A stretch of DNA of 64,000 nucleotides, taken from contig NW_006767439.1 of NCBI RefSeq assembly GCF_000264995.1, positions 1,096,805 to 1,160,804 of the forward strand, read 5' to 3'. Under the pieces are notes generated by a model. That model was not told the origin of the DNA and made no database searches. It saw only the letters and a list, made by a program, of their open reading frames with translations. Positions within the stretch are counted from its first letter, which is position 1. Each line of letters opens with the position of its first letter. This DNA is from Punctularia strigosozonata HHB-11173 SS5 (taxonomy: Eukaryota > Basidiomycota > Agaricomycetes > Corticiales > Punctulariaceae). The position numbers were made by a program, and so were the translations under genes. Positions 37,601 through 47,934 of this stretch are shown here, in pieces.

Positions 37601-38691
37601 TGCACCACCCTGGCCAGCACCAGCACCAGCACCAGCACGGGGGGATGATGATGACGCCCGGTCTGCCGCCGATCACGCCCAGCATGCCGTCCTTCACATT
37701 CTTCCCCCAGATGTCGCCGCACCTGCCCTCGCCGTCCGTTGCCCCCGGTAGCCCGGGAGGGCCGATGATGGGTATGCATCCCCACGGCCACCACCCGAAC
37801 CCGTTCTTTGCCGGGGTGAGTCCCGCGGCTGCGATGGGCCCGCCGACGCCGATGGGCGTGCTGAGCCCTGGGTTGCCGTTCAGCCCCGGCGTCGCGCTCA
37901 CGCCGGGCAACTTCTGGGGAGCGGGCGCGAACGCGTACATCAACCCCGCCGTGGGAGCGCCTGTGCACCGCCCGCCGGAGGAGGAAGGAGCAGGGGCGGG
38001 ACAGAGCCAGGAAGGGGGTTACTTCCCGCCTGTGCAGTATACGAGCTCGGCGTCGGGGTCGGGAGGAAGGACGGAGGCCGGGTCGGTGTCGGGAAGCCAG
38101 CAACTGTTGGAGCCGAGCCAAGAGCAGGGGTATTTCCCGCCTGTGACCGGGTTAGGGCGTGGGAGGGAGGGGGAAGGTATAACGAGGAACCAGAGCGGAG
38201 GGTCGAGCACGAGCGAGGGGACGCCGTCGAGCAGCCGCGACGGACCGTCGCCCGTAAGCACGACGACGACGAGCTGGTACGATGACGCGCAGTCGACTTT
38301 GCTCGCGAAGGGGTTCGAGAGCCTCGCGGTGGACGAGAGGGACCGCGGCAAGGACGATAACGGTCTGAAGACGCGGACGTACTCGGCTGGGTCTGGCGCC
38401 GCCGGCGCCGGACGTCCGAACACGCTAGCTGAGAAGGGCCGGTCGGGGTCTGACCCTGCACCTGCCCATGGGCAAGGCGCAGGGAACGGGCACCACCAGC
38501 ATACCGCCGGCTCGTACGGAGTCGGGATGGATATGGGTGGCACAGAGAGCGCGCCGCCGACGATGCAGCGCCCGGAGGATGTCGTCGCGGCCTCGCCTTT
38601 CCGCGGCCTCGGCACGGACTACGGAGCAGCACAACAAAAACAACAACAGCAGGCTCCTTGGGGTACCATGGAGCACATGCGGAGCCACTAA
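34603..38691 (+). CDS. two-RRM RNA-binding protein (Gbp2/Hrb1-like) with long disordered tail
   Basis: Likely nuclear mRNA-binding protein of the type that accompanies transcripts out of the nucleus. Model: 34603-34662, 34790-35017, 35411-35986, 36062-36228 and 36744-38691, 992 residues. RRM1 has RNP2 as [20 protein letters not shown] and RNP1 as SRGYGTVLLAS; RRM2 has [20 protein letters not shown] and SRGFGMVSFATEADAERAV. A glycine-rich linker encoded by a minisatellite separates them. The last 650 residues are rich in Pro, Ser, Gly, Gln and His (HHQGPPGH, HQHQHQHGG) and have no fold I recognise. Exon 1 is tentative: it was chosen because the GT at 34663 and AG at 34789 keep frame; another start upstream or at 34943 is possible. 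Introns of 393 and 515 nt are long for this genome. Confidence 0.85.
35230..35358. mobile_element. possible MITE-like inverted-repeat element in an intron
   Basis: Inside the 393-nt RRM1 intron, ATACATCAGGAAAAATCGG (35230-35248) is repeated in inverted orientation at 35340-35358 with a single mismatch. The 91-nt interior is AT-rich and codes for nothing. A non-autonomous DNA transposon is a reasonable reading; a functional RNA hairpin within the intron is the alternative. I see no clear target-site duplication. Confidence 0.45.
35716..35841 (+). repeat. coding minisatellite, 6 x 21 bp in A-A-B, A-A-B order
   Basis: Six 21-bp units encode the linker between the RRMs. Unit A (GGCCGTTGGAGCGTTGGGAG plus G) and variant B (beginning TGGTGTTGGAGCTTT) follow the order AABAAB, so a 63-bp block has itself been duplicated. 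Protein units are AVGALGG and GVGALGG. Confidence 0.9.
36229..36743 (+). other. long T-rich intron of the RNA-binding protein gene
   Basis: This 515-nt intron splits the end of RRM2 (MFNG|YEYNGRPLKV). It is rich in T tracts and contains the 12-mer GCGTATATGCGC twice (36391 and 36521). No ORF with support lies within it. Typical introns in this window are about 55-60 nt. Confidence 0.7.
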
Positions 38692-40439
38692 TCGGGCCGA
38701 AGTGTAATGGGAGGGGAATCTTGGATGGAATCAGTTCATATTGTTGGATGTCGTCGCCATCATCATCTCTAGGGAAACTAGGAAGGGGCGAAAGGAAAGG
38801 AGGGAGAGCGTTTTGCGTCTCAAGGTTTCATTCTTGCGTTTTCTTGGCCTCCGTTCCATTCACTACTATCATCTACACAGCCTCGTTCTTTTCTTTTCCC
38901 TTCCAAGTACATACACAGACCTTGGGACTCCAGGAGATCATTCCAGCAGCACGCGCATATATACATGTCTCTCTTTGGTTGTTCGCCTCTTTTGTTCCTG
39001 TTCCTGTTCCTGTTCCTGTTCTTTTTTCTTTTCTTAAATCTCAGATTGTAATAATGCTGTATATCCTCGAAATCTCATCCTAATCTTGAGCGAGAGGTGC
39101 GTTCGATAGTATCTCTTCTCGGGGTCACGGTGGCACTGGCAGTCAGAGATCTGAGATATGCCGCCACGTGGTATGGGTCCCCTTTTCCGTCGTCAGTCCT
39201 TTCTACTCTTTTCAAGTCTTAGTTTGGGGAGGGGAGGGGGGACGGAATATGGTCTATTGATCTTTGCTCTTATCCCAGCCGGGTTCATAGCCCGGGGTTA
39301 GATTCCAGAGAACCCTACTATGTCACCATCAAGTGGGCTTTGCGACCCACTTAGACCTTGCAAGCAAACACCCTTGTTTGTCTCGCTCCATGCTTGTAGC
39401 CTGGCTGCTCGTATTGATCCGGTGGCAGAGACGGACTTAGCGGTCAGCATCATAATCATACAAATTCCAAAACTGATGAATAGCGCAGTGAACACGCCAT
39501 GTCGCGCCTTCGACTTAGTGATCACTTATCGCTATACTAGGGCATATTCCCTGTGAATGCAACCCTCCAATTACTCAGACCATGCCGCGCAATGGCATTT
39601 TTGGAAAAACAAAAAGAAGAAGAAGATCCGTAGTTCCGATCTCTCACCTTCATTTCGCTGAGATGTCTATTCACCATGGCGCGTGTAACGGGTCTGAATG
39701 CCGGTTCTTGCTGACGCCGATGCTTGTGGAAGGGAACACTGAATTCTCACCGCGCCGCTCGCCGCTTGTGACACGCTCATTCGAGTCAACTGCAATAATT
39801 CGCAACCCCATGCTCTCAGAGGAGCGCGCGGCATGTTTCCGCGAAGGGATCTGTGAGCCGCTTGATTGATTCTACTTCCCCGGTAAGAACTGACCTGATT
39901 CCAGGTTCCCCGGACCCACCGGCGGGCCAAAGAATGTATGGCCGGAAGATCCGAGAGTTGCAAAGCTCCACACCGAGAGATCTAGAATGACTCTCAACCG
40001 CCCCGTCGATACCTCGACTTCGTCCCGTGTGAATGGTTGGAGTGGGCGCCGTTTCTCTTTGGTACCGGATTCCTTCCGCTCTTGCGTACATTGAATTCTG
40101 AACCCGTTTCACTCGCCGCAGAGTCGCGCTCAGGGCCAATCGCTGAATTGAGTGACGCGCCCATGGTTATTGGCGTTGTAACCTTGGATGGCTTGCGCTG
40201 TTGCATTGATCTTGCACATGGAGCGAGAACACTCGAGAGAGGCTATCTTGCCCTCCGGTCGTCATAATATGAACGTTAACTCGCTTTCAGCGGCGGCGCC
40301 GAGTACGTTCTTATTACGCAGTGAAGAGAAGCATGACAGATATTCAATGACAGGCGGTGTACATGAATGTTCGAAACTAGCAGGCATACCGAATAACTAT
40401 GAGGTCCGACGAGGTGCTCTGGAGAGAAACCCTTGCTAT
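38692..40439. other. intergenic, 3' UTR with TTCCTG microsatellite
   Basis: The 3' flank of the RNA-binding protein gene carries at least four TTCCTG units at 38995-39021. A minus ORF at 39298-39525 holds one hydrophobic segment but is otherwise unsupported. No gene recognised. Confidence 0.4.
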
Positions 40440-41042
40440 TCAATCTATGTTCCTCCCGCTCATCAACAGCATGGTAGCAACAATTGCTGGCAGTTCCAGA
40501 CCAATGACTATTGCGTTCTGAGTCAACTCGAGCGTGATCATGTCCCTGGTCTTCGTGACGCGGCATAAAACGTCAGCCCCCGGACGGAGATGCATAGTCA
40601 GCTACGGTGAATCCGTCAGTGTACCGCTCTTTTCAGCGTTGTCAGGACCTACGCAGAGGTTGTCCTCATGCGTAACCCATCGATAGTGCATAGCGCCGAG
40701 CTCCATGGTTCTGGAACTGAATACGGTGACTCCGGTGTTAGCTCGCAGCCAACAAGACAACAGTGCATAGTTGGAGACTGACCTTGCGTCCGAAGATCGC
40801 GCAAGCCATTGACTGATAGGCTGCTTCTCGAGGTAGCCCTGGATCTGAATAGACGGAGAGTTCTCCCATGTAACTTGGGCCACGGTTCTTCCAGCCGGGT
40901 CTTTGACCGTGGTGGACAGCGTGCCAAAGATTGTCTCCGAACGTATAACGTATCGCGGTGCGCGGTTGGATCCCACCACGCTGCAATACAAAATGGTGGG
41001 CGAGAAAGAGACGAAGTGCAGAGAGCTTGCAAAGGCAGCCAT
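40440..41042 (-). CDS. DUF6593-like protein, cluster copy 5
   Basis: First gene of the minus-strand triplet. Exons 41042-40783, 40716-40653 (64 nt) and 40601-40440 (162 nt) give 161 residues, the shortest copy. Landmarks: LHFVSFSPTILYCSVVGSN, PRYVIRSETIFGTLSTTVKD, GRTVAQVTWENSPSIQIQGY, SQWLARSSDAR, MELGAMHYRWVTHEDNLC, LTMHLRPGADVLCRVTKTR and the final IVATMLLMSGRNID. It shares LTMHL and the MELG/MEVG element with plus-strand copy 4. The gene is a bare domain with no signal peptide or extension. Function unknown. Confidence 0.87.
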
Positions 41043-42549
41043 CTCGGATGATGTTCAACGGCTTGACATTGCGAAGGCGACGCCTTTTCTACTTTGTCGA
41101 TTCTCCACCGGCTTTTACAACGAAGGTCGCGGCGGTGTATACGGGCTTAACATGAAGAACTCAGAGCTCTGCATTTCCGCGGGGCGAGTTCCACAGGACC
41201 GTTCAATTTCGGAACGTAACCCGGTCGGAGTGGGACGGAACACGCGTTGTACTGTATGGCGATGACAGAAAGGTGATTACTGCCGACATTTCGACATTCA
41301 AGGCGGTCGTAGGGAGCTTGGCAGTAATTTTTTTACAGCGTCCAATGTGCCATGTAATCAGCATGTAAATTGGATGGACGAAAGAAATGACGTGGTGACT
41401 ATGTGTTGGAAAGCCAGCGCAGAACTCCTGTAAAAAGAACATAAAACGGAATAGCGCGAGGCGGGCCGAATAGGCCGCAGGCATGAACGTACCATGGGTC
41501 AAGCAGAGCAGATATAGACGCTGTCGTCAATCTATTGTCGGAAATTGACATCCAGCGCGTTCGTAGTCTGCGCGATCAACAGCACTCCGAGCCGATGTGA
41601 GCACAAGCCCATGCTGTTTTATAACTGGCCGCGAACAACGGGTGTCTGGAGTGCTCCTTGAACTGGGCCAGCTACTACGAGTCTGGTAGAGAGCTGCTTA
41701 GAATGCACTGCGCTTCGGCACAAACTGTCGTCGTGGCAGATGGCAGCCTGAGAGCGTAGAGGTGAAAATGCTGGTCCTCGCCTATGTTCTCACGCACTAT
41801 GGCCATCAAGTTCTACACGCGACCCGTGAACGTCGCTGCAACCTTCTGACCGCGCACCGTCATCTTATAGGAGATATCCTACGTAGGATGCAGTAGCGAG
41901 AACGTGAGGGCAAGAAGAGCCCCTCCCTACCCGCGCGCAGTGCCGCCGCTGTTCACGTTTCCACCTCCGAAGCTTCAACAACGGCCCTCCTTCACGACCA
42001 AGAACTCGTTGCATCAAGTTGCCCTACACACTCTTTCACTAAAATTTTAGCAGTCGCTCACTGCTCTGTGGCTCATCGCTGGTATCCCTTCAATGTTTTT
42101 ACACTTATTTCATTCTCTTCCAACTGGCTCCTCGCGAGTCGCCGCTGCCTTTCAATATTGGGTAGTTTGAGGTTCTGTCCCGCAGATACCCTTTTTTTCC
42201 TGTACACCTCAAGAGAAGTTCCGAATACTCATCAATATCAGTGCGCCTATCTCTATGTCGATATCTCCGACCGATAACATGGCTTACTCCGAATCCGCGT
42301 ACGTAGTAGTGTATGGATCACATCCATAGAGCGCTCACCTTGATCTCAGGCATACCAAAACGCGTGGATAACAATCAGAAAAACGAAGAATGTTCAGCGT
42401 CGCTGACTGCACACGAATGTCATGAATAGGAGTTATATGGTAAACGTGTCGATTCGAACTGCATCAAAGCAATAATCTATGTAACCGAATGACCCCGAGG
42501 TTCGTATTTGACTTGTAGGCGCTGCGGAACTGTCTTTTAAACAACGAAG
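41043..42549. other. intergenic between DUF6593-like copies 5 and 6
   Basis: About 1.5 kb. I see no ORF with a motif on either strand. The first 100 nt would hold the copy 5 promoter. Confidence 0.4.
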
Positions 42550-43217
42550 TCATCGATCAATGTAAATCGATGAAAAGCTTGCCTCATACCAGTCAATGTT
42601 GCGTCCGCTCATTAGGATAATCGTAGCGACAACAACGGGCTGCTCGAGGCCTAGAGCTAGTGCATCGTTCGAAAACTCTAATATAACCTGCTCCCGCGTT
42701 TTGTAGACGCGGCACAGCGTATGCTGCGTGGACATGAAGACAGGCCCTCTCTGAACGGTGAGCTACGCATCCATCAGTGACGTAGTTATTATTAGCACCA
42801 TTCAGCCAGGATAAGCACTCACCAGCAGATGATTGCCTGAGGCGGTCCAGGTATACCGCGTTCTTCCTACTTCCATGGTCCTTGAGCTGGCATCGCTGGA
42901 AGGTTTGAACTTGCAGTCAAGGCTAATAAACGCATTCAAGAATGCACGGACCTTCCATTCTCGGAACGCACAAGCCACTCCGAGGCGGCCTGCCGCCCTA
43001 TGTGACCACTGATCTCGACTGCTGGCTTGTTCTTCCAGTCCAAGATTGCCAGAGCTCTGCCAAGTGCGTCCGTCACAGTGGTGACGAGGGTTCCGTTGAG
43101 CAGCTCCGTCCGTACGGCATAACGAGGACCACCGTTGGAGTCAACAACATCGCATGACAGGATAGTCGGGGAGAAAGACACGAAGTGAAGGGAGAACTGA
43201 GTCAGGAAGAAATCCAT
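42550..43217 (-). CDS. DUF6593-like protein, cluster copy 6, with stop-loss tail
   Basis: Exons 43217-42952, 42886-42823 (64 nt) and 42762-42550 (213 nt) give 180 residues. Landmarks: LHFVSFSPTILSCDVVDSN, PRYAVRTELLNGTLVTTVTD, RALAILDWKNKPAVEISGHI, SEWLVRSENGR, MEVGRTRYTWTASGNHLL, LCRVYKTREQVILEFSNDA and VVATIILMSGRNID. Every other copy stops directly after this D; here the stop codon is TGG, and translation runs 13 more codons to TGA at 42552-42550. Alternatively the GGTATGAG at that point is a splice donor interrupting the stop codon. A second possible acceptor for exon 2 upstream would lengthen it by 9 nt. A TATTTAAG box lies about 40 nt upstream of the ATG. Confidence 0.86.
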
Positions 43218-44143
43218 GGTATGAATGGTGAGTGATGGAGTCTGCTCTTGCGTCGATATTTAAGCACTAGCTGCCGGATGAATGGGAATTTGACCCACAA
43301 GCTCGACTCGCAACGCCCCGTCCACCGGCAATAGCATTAGACCTGGGAAGAGAGTTACTCAGTCTCCATTTCGCCTGAACGCTGCATGGTTCATGATTGA
43401 CCGGAGCGCAACGCGACGCTCCCAACCGCGGAAGCATCGGGAGCTGCGTTTCCCGATGGTAGGATCGCGCATCTCGCTCGCACGTCGCCAAAGGAGTAGA
43501 TTGGTCGCGAGATCGTCCTTTGAGCCGCCTGCGCTTCATGAAGTTTATGAACAAGCACCCCGGCGAGAATTTCCCAATCGGGAGAGCGCAGTCCGGATCC
43601 GGTTCGCGTGGCTGTGGTCTCGTGGAGCCAAACGATCTTTCGGGCTATCCCTCCGTCCGCTTGTCCCGGTGTAGCCCGACACGATGCGCTTGCAGCGAAA
43701 GTGGAAGCGCAGCGTGCAGAACCATAGTGCGTACAGGCGCAGTCGGTTCAGGACCAGATCGTCCGGCGCGCAGTGAGTGAAACCACCCGCAACCACGCGG
43801 AGACCGTCGGAGTTCATGAACAGGTTTCAGGTCAACCGCAGCATCTGTAGCAATTATGGACGGTTGAACGGGAGCTCTAACAGAGAGAATCAGCCTCCGA
43901 TTGTGTCGAGACGCCCTACCTGAGTTACAGTCATTTGGTCAGCATGTTCCGGCGAATCGTTGGCCGGTTGATGTGACTTAAGAACGTGTATTATGAGTCA
44001 TAGTTGTGGAATGTCATAGGGAGTTACACCTGCATTAATAGACGGTCACATATGCTAGGATCTAAGGAAACTGCACGCCCCACATTTCAGCGACGATTTC
44101 TCGCAGCCCAGAAGCTCTCCTACTCACAGCTTGGCCCGATCCA
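43218..44143. other. intergenic between DUF6593-like copies 6 and 7
   Basis: About 0.9 kb. ORFs of 86-95 codons near 43267-43817 overlap in opposite directions and have no motif. No gene called. Confidence 0.4.
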
Positions 44144-44761
44144 TCAATCAATATTCCTGCCGCTCATAAGTACGATAGTAGCGACCGCAGCCGGCAGCTC
44201 GATGCCAAGACGTGAAGCATCGCTGTCGAGCTCCAAAGAAACCTCCGCCCCAGTCTTGCTAACCCGGCATAAAATGTGCGGCGGCGTCGAGAGATCGGCC
44301 GATAACTGTATCGTCAACTACGTGACGTCAGTATTGGGTGTGAACAGGAGACGGATGAGAAACGCACATAAATGCAATTGCCCACGGGCTGCCACGTATA
44401 GCGCACTTTCCCCACTTCCATATATCGAGCTCTGAATCAACCTGTTAAACACGACCAAAGGATAGACAATGAGGCTGACTTACCGCAGATCTGGGGAGCG
44501 TTCCAACCATTCCGCTACTGATGTTCGCCCAAGGAAGCCGCTGATCTCGACTGCAGGGTTGTTTTGCCAATCAATCAGGGCAAGCGTGCGATTGGCGGCA
44601 TCTGTCACCGTTGTCAACAGTATCCCGTTGACCACGTTGGACTGAACACGGTAGTGCGCCGTTCCCTGTGAGTCAACGACATCGCAATGCAGGATGCTCG
44701 GGTTAGCGCCGACAAAGTGCAGATGTCGATAGCAGGTGAATTGTTGCGATGGAGAGGTCAT
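44144..44761 (-). CDS. DUF6593-like protein, cluster copy 7
   Basis: Exons 44761-44484, 44431-44368 (64 nt) and 44317-44144 (174 nt) give 171 residues. The true ATG is at 44761 (MTSPSQQFTCYRHLHFVG); the frame is open further upstream but without an ATG. Landmarks: NPSILHCDVVDSQG, HYRVQSNVVNGILLTTVTD, RTLALIDWQNNPAVEISGFL, AEWLERSPDLR, MEVGKVRYTWQPVGN, LCRVSKTGAEVSLELDSDA and the final AAVATIVLMSGRNID. It is most similar to copy 6, 0.9 kb away in the same direction, suggesting tandem duplication. A TATATAAAAG-like box on minus lies near 44835, about 75 nt upstream. Confidence 0.87.
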
Positions 44762-45858
44762 GGTCGCGTTGTATCGCTGCAACTAGTTACGCAACGCACG
44801 AATGAAGATGTTAGTGAGTGAGCAATGGTCTTTTATATCTGCGCATATGCCATGGAGTCGCTGACGGAGCACTGATGCCGCATGAGTCCAGGACAGTAGC
44901 CGACCGGAGACCCACTCCGCGACGCGTCAGTATGTGCTCAGTGATACGACGTTTATCGTTGTGAGTGTGCCTGGGTACAAACGTCGGCAGCCGCGAATTC
45001 CGTAAGTTTGCCACCCGCAGCAGAGGAACGATGAAATGGCATCTCCGTTTGGAGGCAATAGACATCCAAAGGCCGACTGCGTCCCCTGGGGAAGCTGTGT
45101 TCTGACTACGGAGTCGGCCTTTCCTCCCGAACCGACGCCGCGTTGCCTTTTATGGTCACATCTGGCTGACCGGCAAGTGAGGTCATCAAGGTGGATCGTT
45201 CATGGATGACCACGGAGCCAATCTCAATACGCCGTCGAAGACGGAAACTGAGTACGCGTAGCATTTGCCGAAGGAGGCGGTGCGTCGTGATGAAACGTAT
45301 CCCGATGGACGAGCCGGGAGTGTAGACGCAATCGCATAGTCTGAGGGCGAAGGTCCTAGAGCTGAGCAATCCAGATGATTTCTGTGCAAGTTTCAGTACT
45401 GGAGTCGGGTTCAAAGCACAGTTCAGATGGTACCATCTTGCAAAATTGTTGTGGTAACCCACAAAAATGATGGATGCGCCTCCATGTAAGGTGCGAACGA
45501 CCGACCACTCTCCCGGTGCAGCGCAGCGAACCCGCAAAGGACCGGATGTTACGATTCAAATCGAGACCGTAGCATGTGTACCAAGGAAGGAGAGAAGACA
45601 AACAGAAAGCAACCGGTGCTCGTCTGATGAGCAGAGGAGAGGACGAATAATACTAAGGAAAACAAATTCAATGATTGCTTGATGCGCACGTGATGGGAAT
45701 GTCCGTTGATTTAGAGAGTTTAGTCACCTGATTTTGCTCTCTCGCGGGTCCCCTGTCGCCGCGATATTCGGTAGATTGACGAGGTCCTTCATCATTTACT
45801 TCCCCCGTCCATCACCTACATCATCGCGTCTCCTTATCCTCCTGCCTCTATACTGTCT
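44762..45858. other. intergenic, divergent promoters
   Basis: Upstream of copy 7 (minus) and of the HTH/SAM-like gene (plus). Minus ORFs at 45106-45537 (143 codons) and 45356-45601 overlap one another and have no motif. No gene called. Confidence 0.4.
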
Positions 45859-47577
45859 ATGGTGTATCATCCAGTTCTGAACATGAACTCTATCAAACGT
45901 AAAGAGAGCGATGAGCACGACATGCAAGGTATGAAAACATACCCGCGTTATTCGTATGAAACGCTGATGGATTCTCGTTCAGTGGACACCGAACTTCCAG
46001 AATCCAAGCATCGAAAATTGTCGAACGAAGAACTTCCGGAGGCCCTCGGATTCATTGCGGATAATTGCATTCCGTGAGTAGCGCTCACAGAGAGACACTG
46101 CTTTACAAAGCTAAACTCTCTATATGCGCAGCGTACAACATTTGAATCGCATGCAGAGGGCGCAAATTAGGTTGATGCATTACAATGGGCTACCCATCGA
46201 AGGTGAGTAGCGCGAACTGCTCTCATTCGTATCATTGCCAATTGGAATTGTTCTATTGCATGACAGAGATATGCGGTAGGATCCGTTGCTCCAAGCTCGC
46301 TGCCGAATCTGCGATAGCGAATGACGAAGAGGATCCGGACGACGTTGACGAAGACCCTAAGAACGTCCCTATAGGGTTCACTGACGAGTACCCGCCGCCG
46401 GTGAGCACTCCTTCGTAACTGAGATGTTTCACCTCTTGACCTCATTTCAAACAGCCGCCGAAACCGAAACCGGTGAAGGCCGATATCCCTAGTACGTGAC
46501 TTCCTCTTCGTTATTCTCGATCATCAATGACACTTTCGTAGTCCCGAGCTCTAGTTCTCAAATCAATGGATCGCGCTCTGGTCCGACAAAACCTTTTCCT
46601 GCTGTGGTAGGCAATCGCCTCAAAAAGAAGGGGTAAGCGCATACATCCCATACACCGTGGACATCAGCTGAAGCTCATTATCTCAGCGCTGCAAATGGCT
46701 TGAATCGTCATGAGAGGGCTGCTATGCGTCTGCTGCGCGACAGGGGGTATTCTCTAGAAGGTATAGGACCTGCGGGCGACCCTTCGTATTTTCGCTTACA
46801 ACTTACGTCTTCATCCGGTTGCAGACGTCGCGGATTTTATCAACTGCAGTAGTGCCACTGTTCACAGATTCGTCAAGAACGAAGACCACGCTGACAACGT
46901 GAGAGAAGACGCCTTGTGGGTCCACGACGATATCTACGATAAGATCGACGAGTTCCTCGCGGTCGGTATAGTTTCAAGCGAAGCTACGAATGCATCGACT
47001 AATACCTCAGCAGAATAAGCCAAGGCCGCTAGCAAGCGCCTCGGCACCCCCACATACATCCAGTAGTAGTCGTGGAGGACGTGGCGGTCGCGGTGGCCGT
47101 GGTCGTGGCAGAGGTCGTGGCCGCGGTCGCGGGCGCCCTGTCGGCACGTCCACTCGCTCGTATGTTACCAAGAAGGAGGAGGAGGACTCCCCGAAGCGCA
47201 TCACCCGTCGTCGCGCCGCTAGCGACGCCAGCCATAGACCGGATTCCGACGACGAGGACGACGAGGAAGTCATCACCGTCTCGAAGTCTACTAGAAGCCG
47301 GCGGTTGCTCAAGCCAAAGGTCGAGCAGAGGGCGGTCAACGGCGTACATGCCCCAGCCGACGTCGAGACGTTCCTCCAGACGTGCGGCGTTGACCTGTCG
47401 CATCTCAAACCCGTGCTCGAGGAAGCGGGCTTCAAGACGACCGAGCATCTCCGCGTGCTTATTAGCACACCTGCTATCGCCGAGGGCTTCCTGAAGGATC
47501 TCGTCGGCCAGCAGAAGATCAGCCTCTTCGACATGCATGTCCTGATTGCTGGGCTCAAGCAGCAATATGCGGAATGA
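45859..47577 (+). CDS. uncharacterised HTH / RGG-box / SAM-like protein
   Basis: Eight exons (45859-46073, 46132-46202, 46267-46400, 46455-46491, 46542-46632, 46687-46760, 46825-46961, 47011-47577) give 441 residues. Three parts stand out. A central helix-turn-helix, RHERAAMRLLRDRGYSLEDV followed by ADFINCSSATVHRFVKNE, resembles resolvase/transposase-type or sigma-like DNA-binding helices. Next comes a basic RGGRGGRGGRGRGRGRGRP stretch that could bind RNA or, as AT-hook-like GRP, the minor groove. The last about 70 residues (VETFLQTCGVDLSHLKPVLE onward, ending IAGLKQQYAE) look like a SAM-type helical bundle. A nuclear regulatory role is my inference; I do not know a characterised homologue. 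The gene lies between copy 7 and ERG2 and converges with ERG2. Confidence 0.8.
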
Positions 47578-47934
47578 GTATGTGGTATGATATACGGAAT
47601 GTTCGTGGAATTGGGTCTGTGGGTATGCGTGTAACCTTATGCTGTCCATTATTCTGTATCTTAAACCCTGTAGCATTGCATGGGCGACTAAGAATGGTAG
47701 GACTTGGTAGACTAGCTTGATCGCGAGCTGTACGCTTGTACGCTTCTCGGTTATCTCGTTCCTTCTGTGGCATCCGGGTGACCTTCTATATATGCTCTTC
47801 CGGCATGTCGGATAATGCGTTTCAGCTTGTAGGAAGAAATGCAACGTATTTGCCTTGCTTCGCATCATGTCTCATGATCAGCAGCGTTGGTAGCAAATAA
47901 GACGTATATGGTCACGCAAGCATACATGAGTATA
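47578..47934. other. convergent 3' stretch
   Basis: The 357 nt between the stops of the HTH/SAM-like gene and ERG2. No gene seen; it probably carries both 3' ends. Confidence 0.5.
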
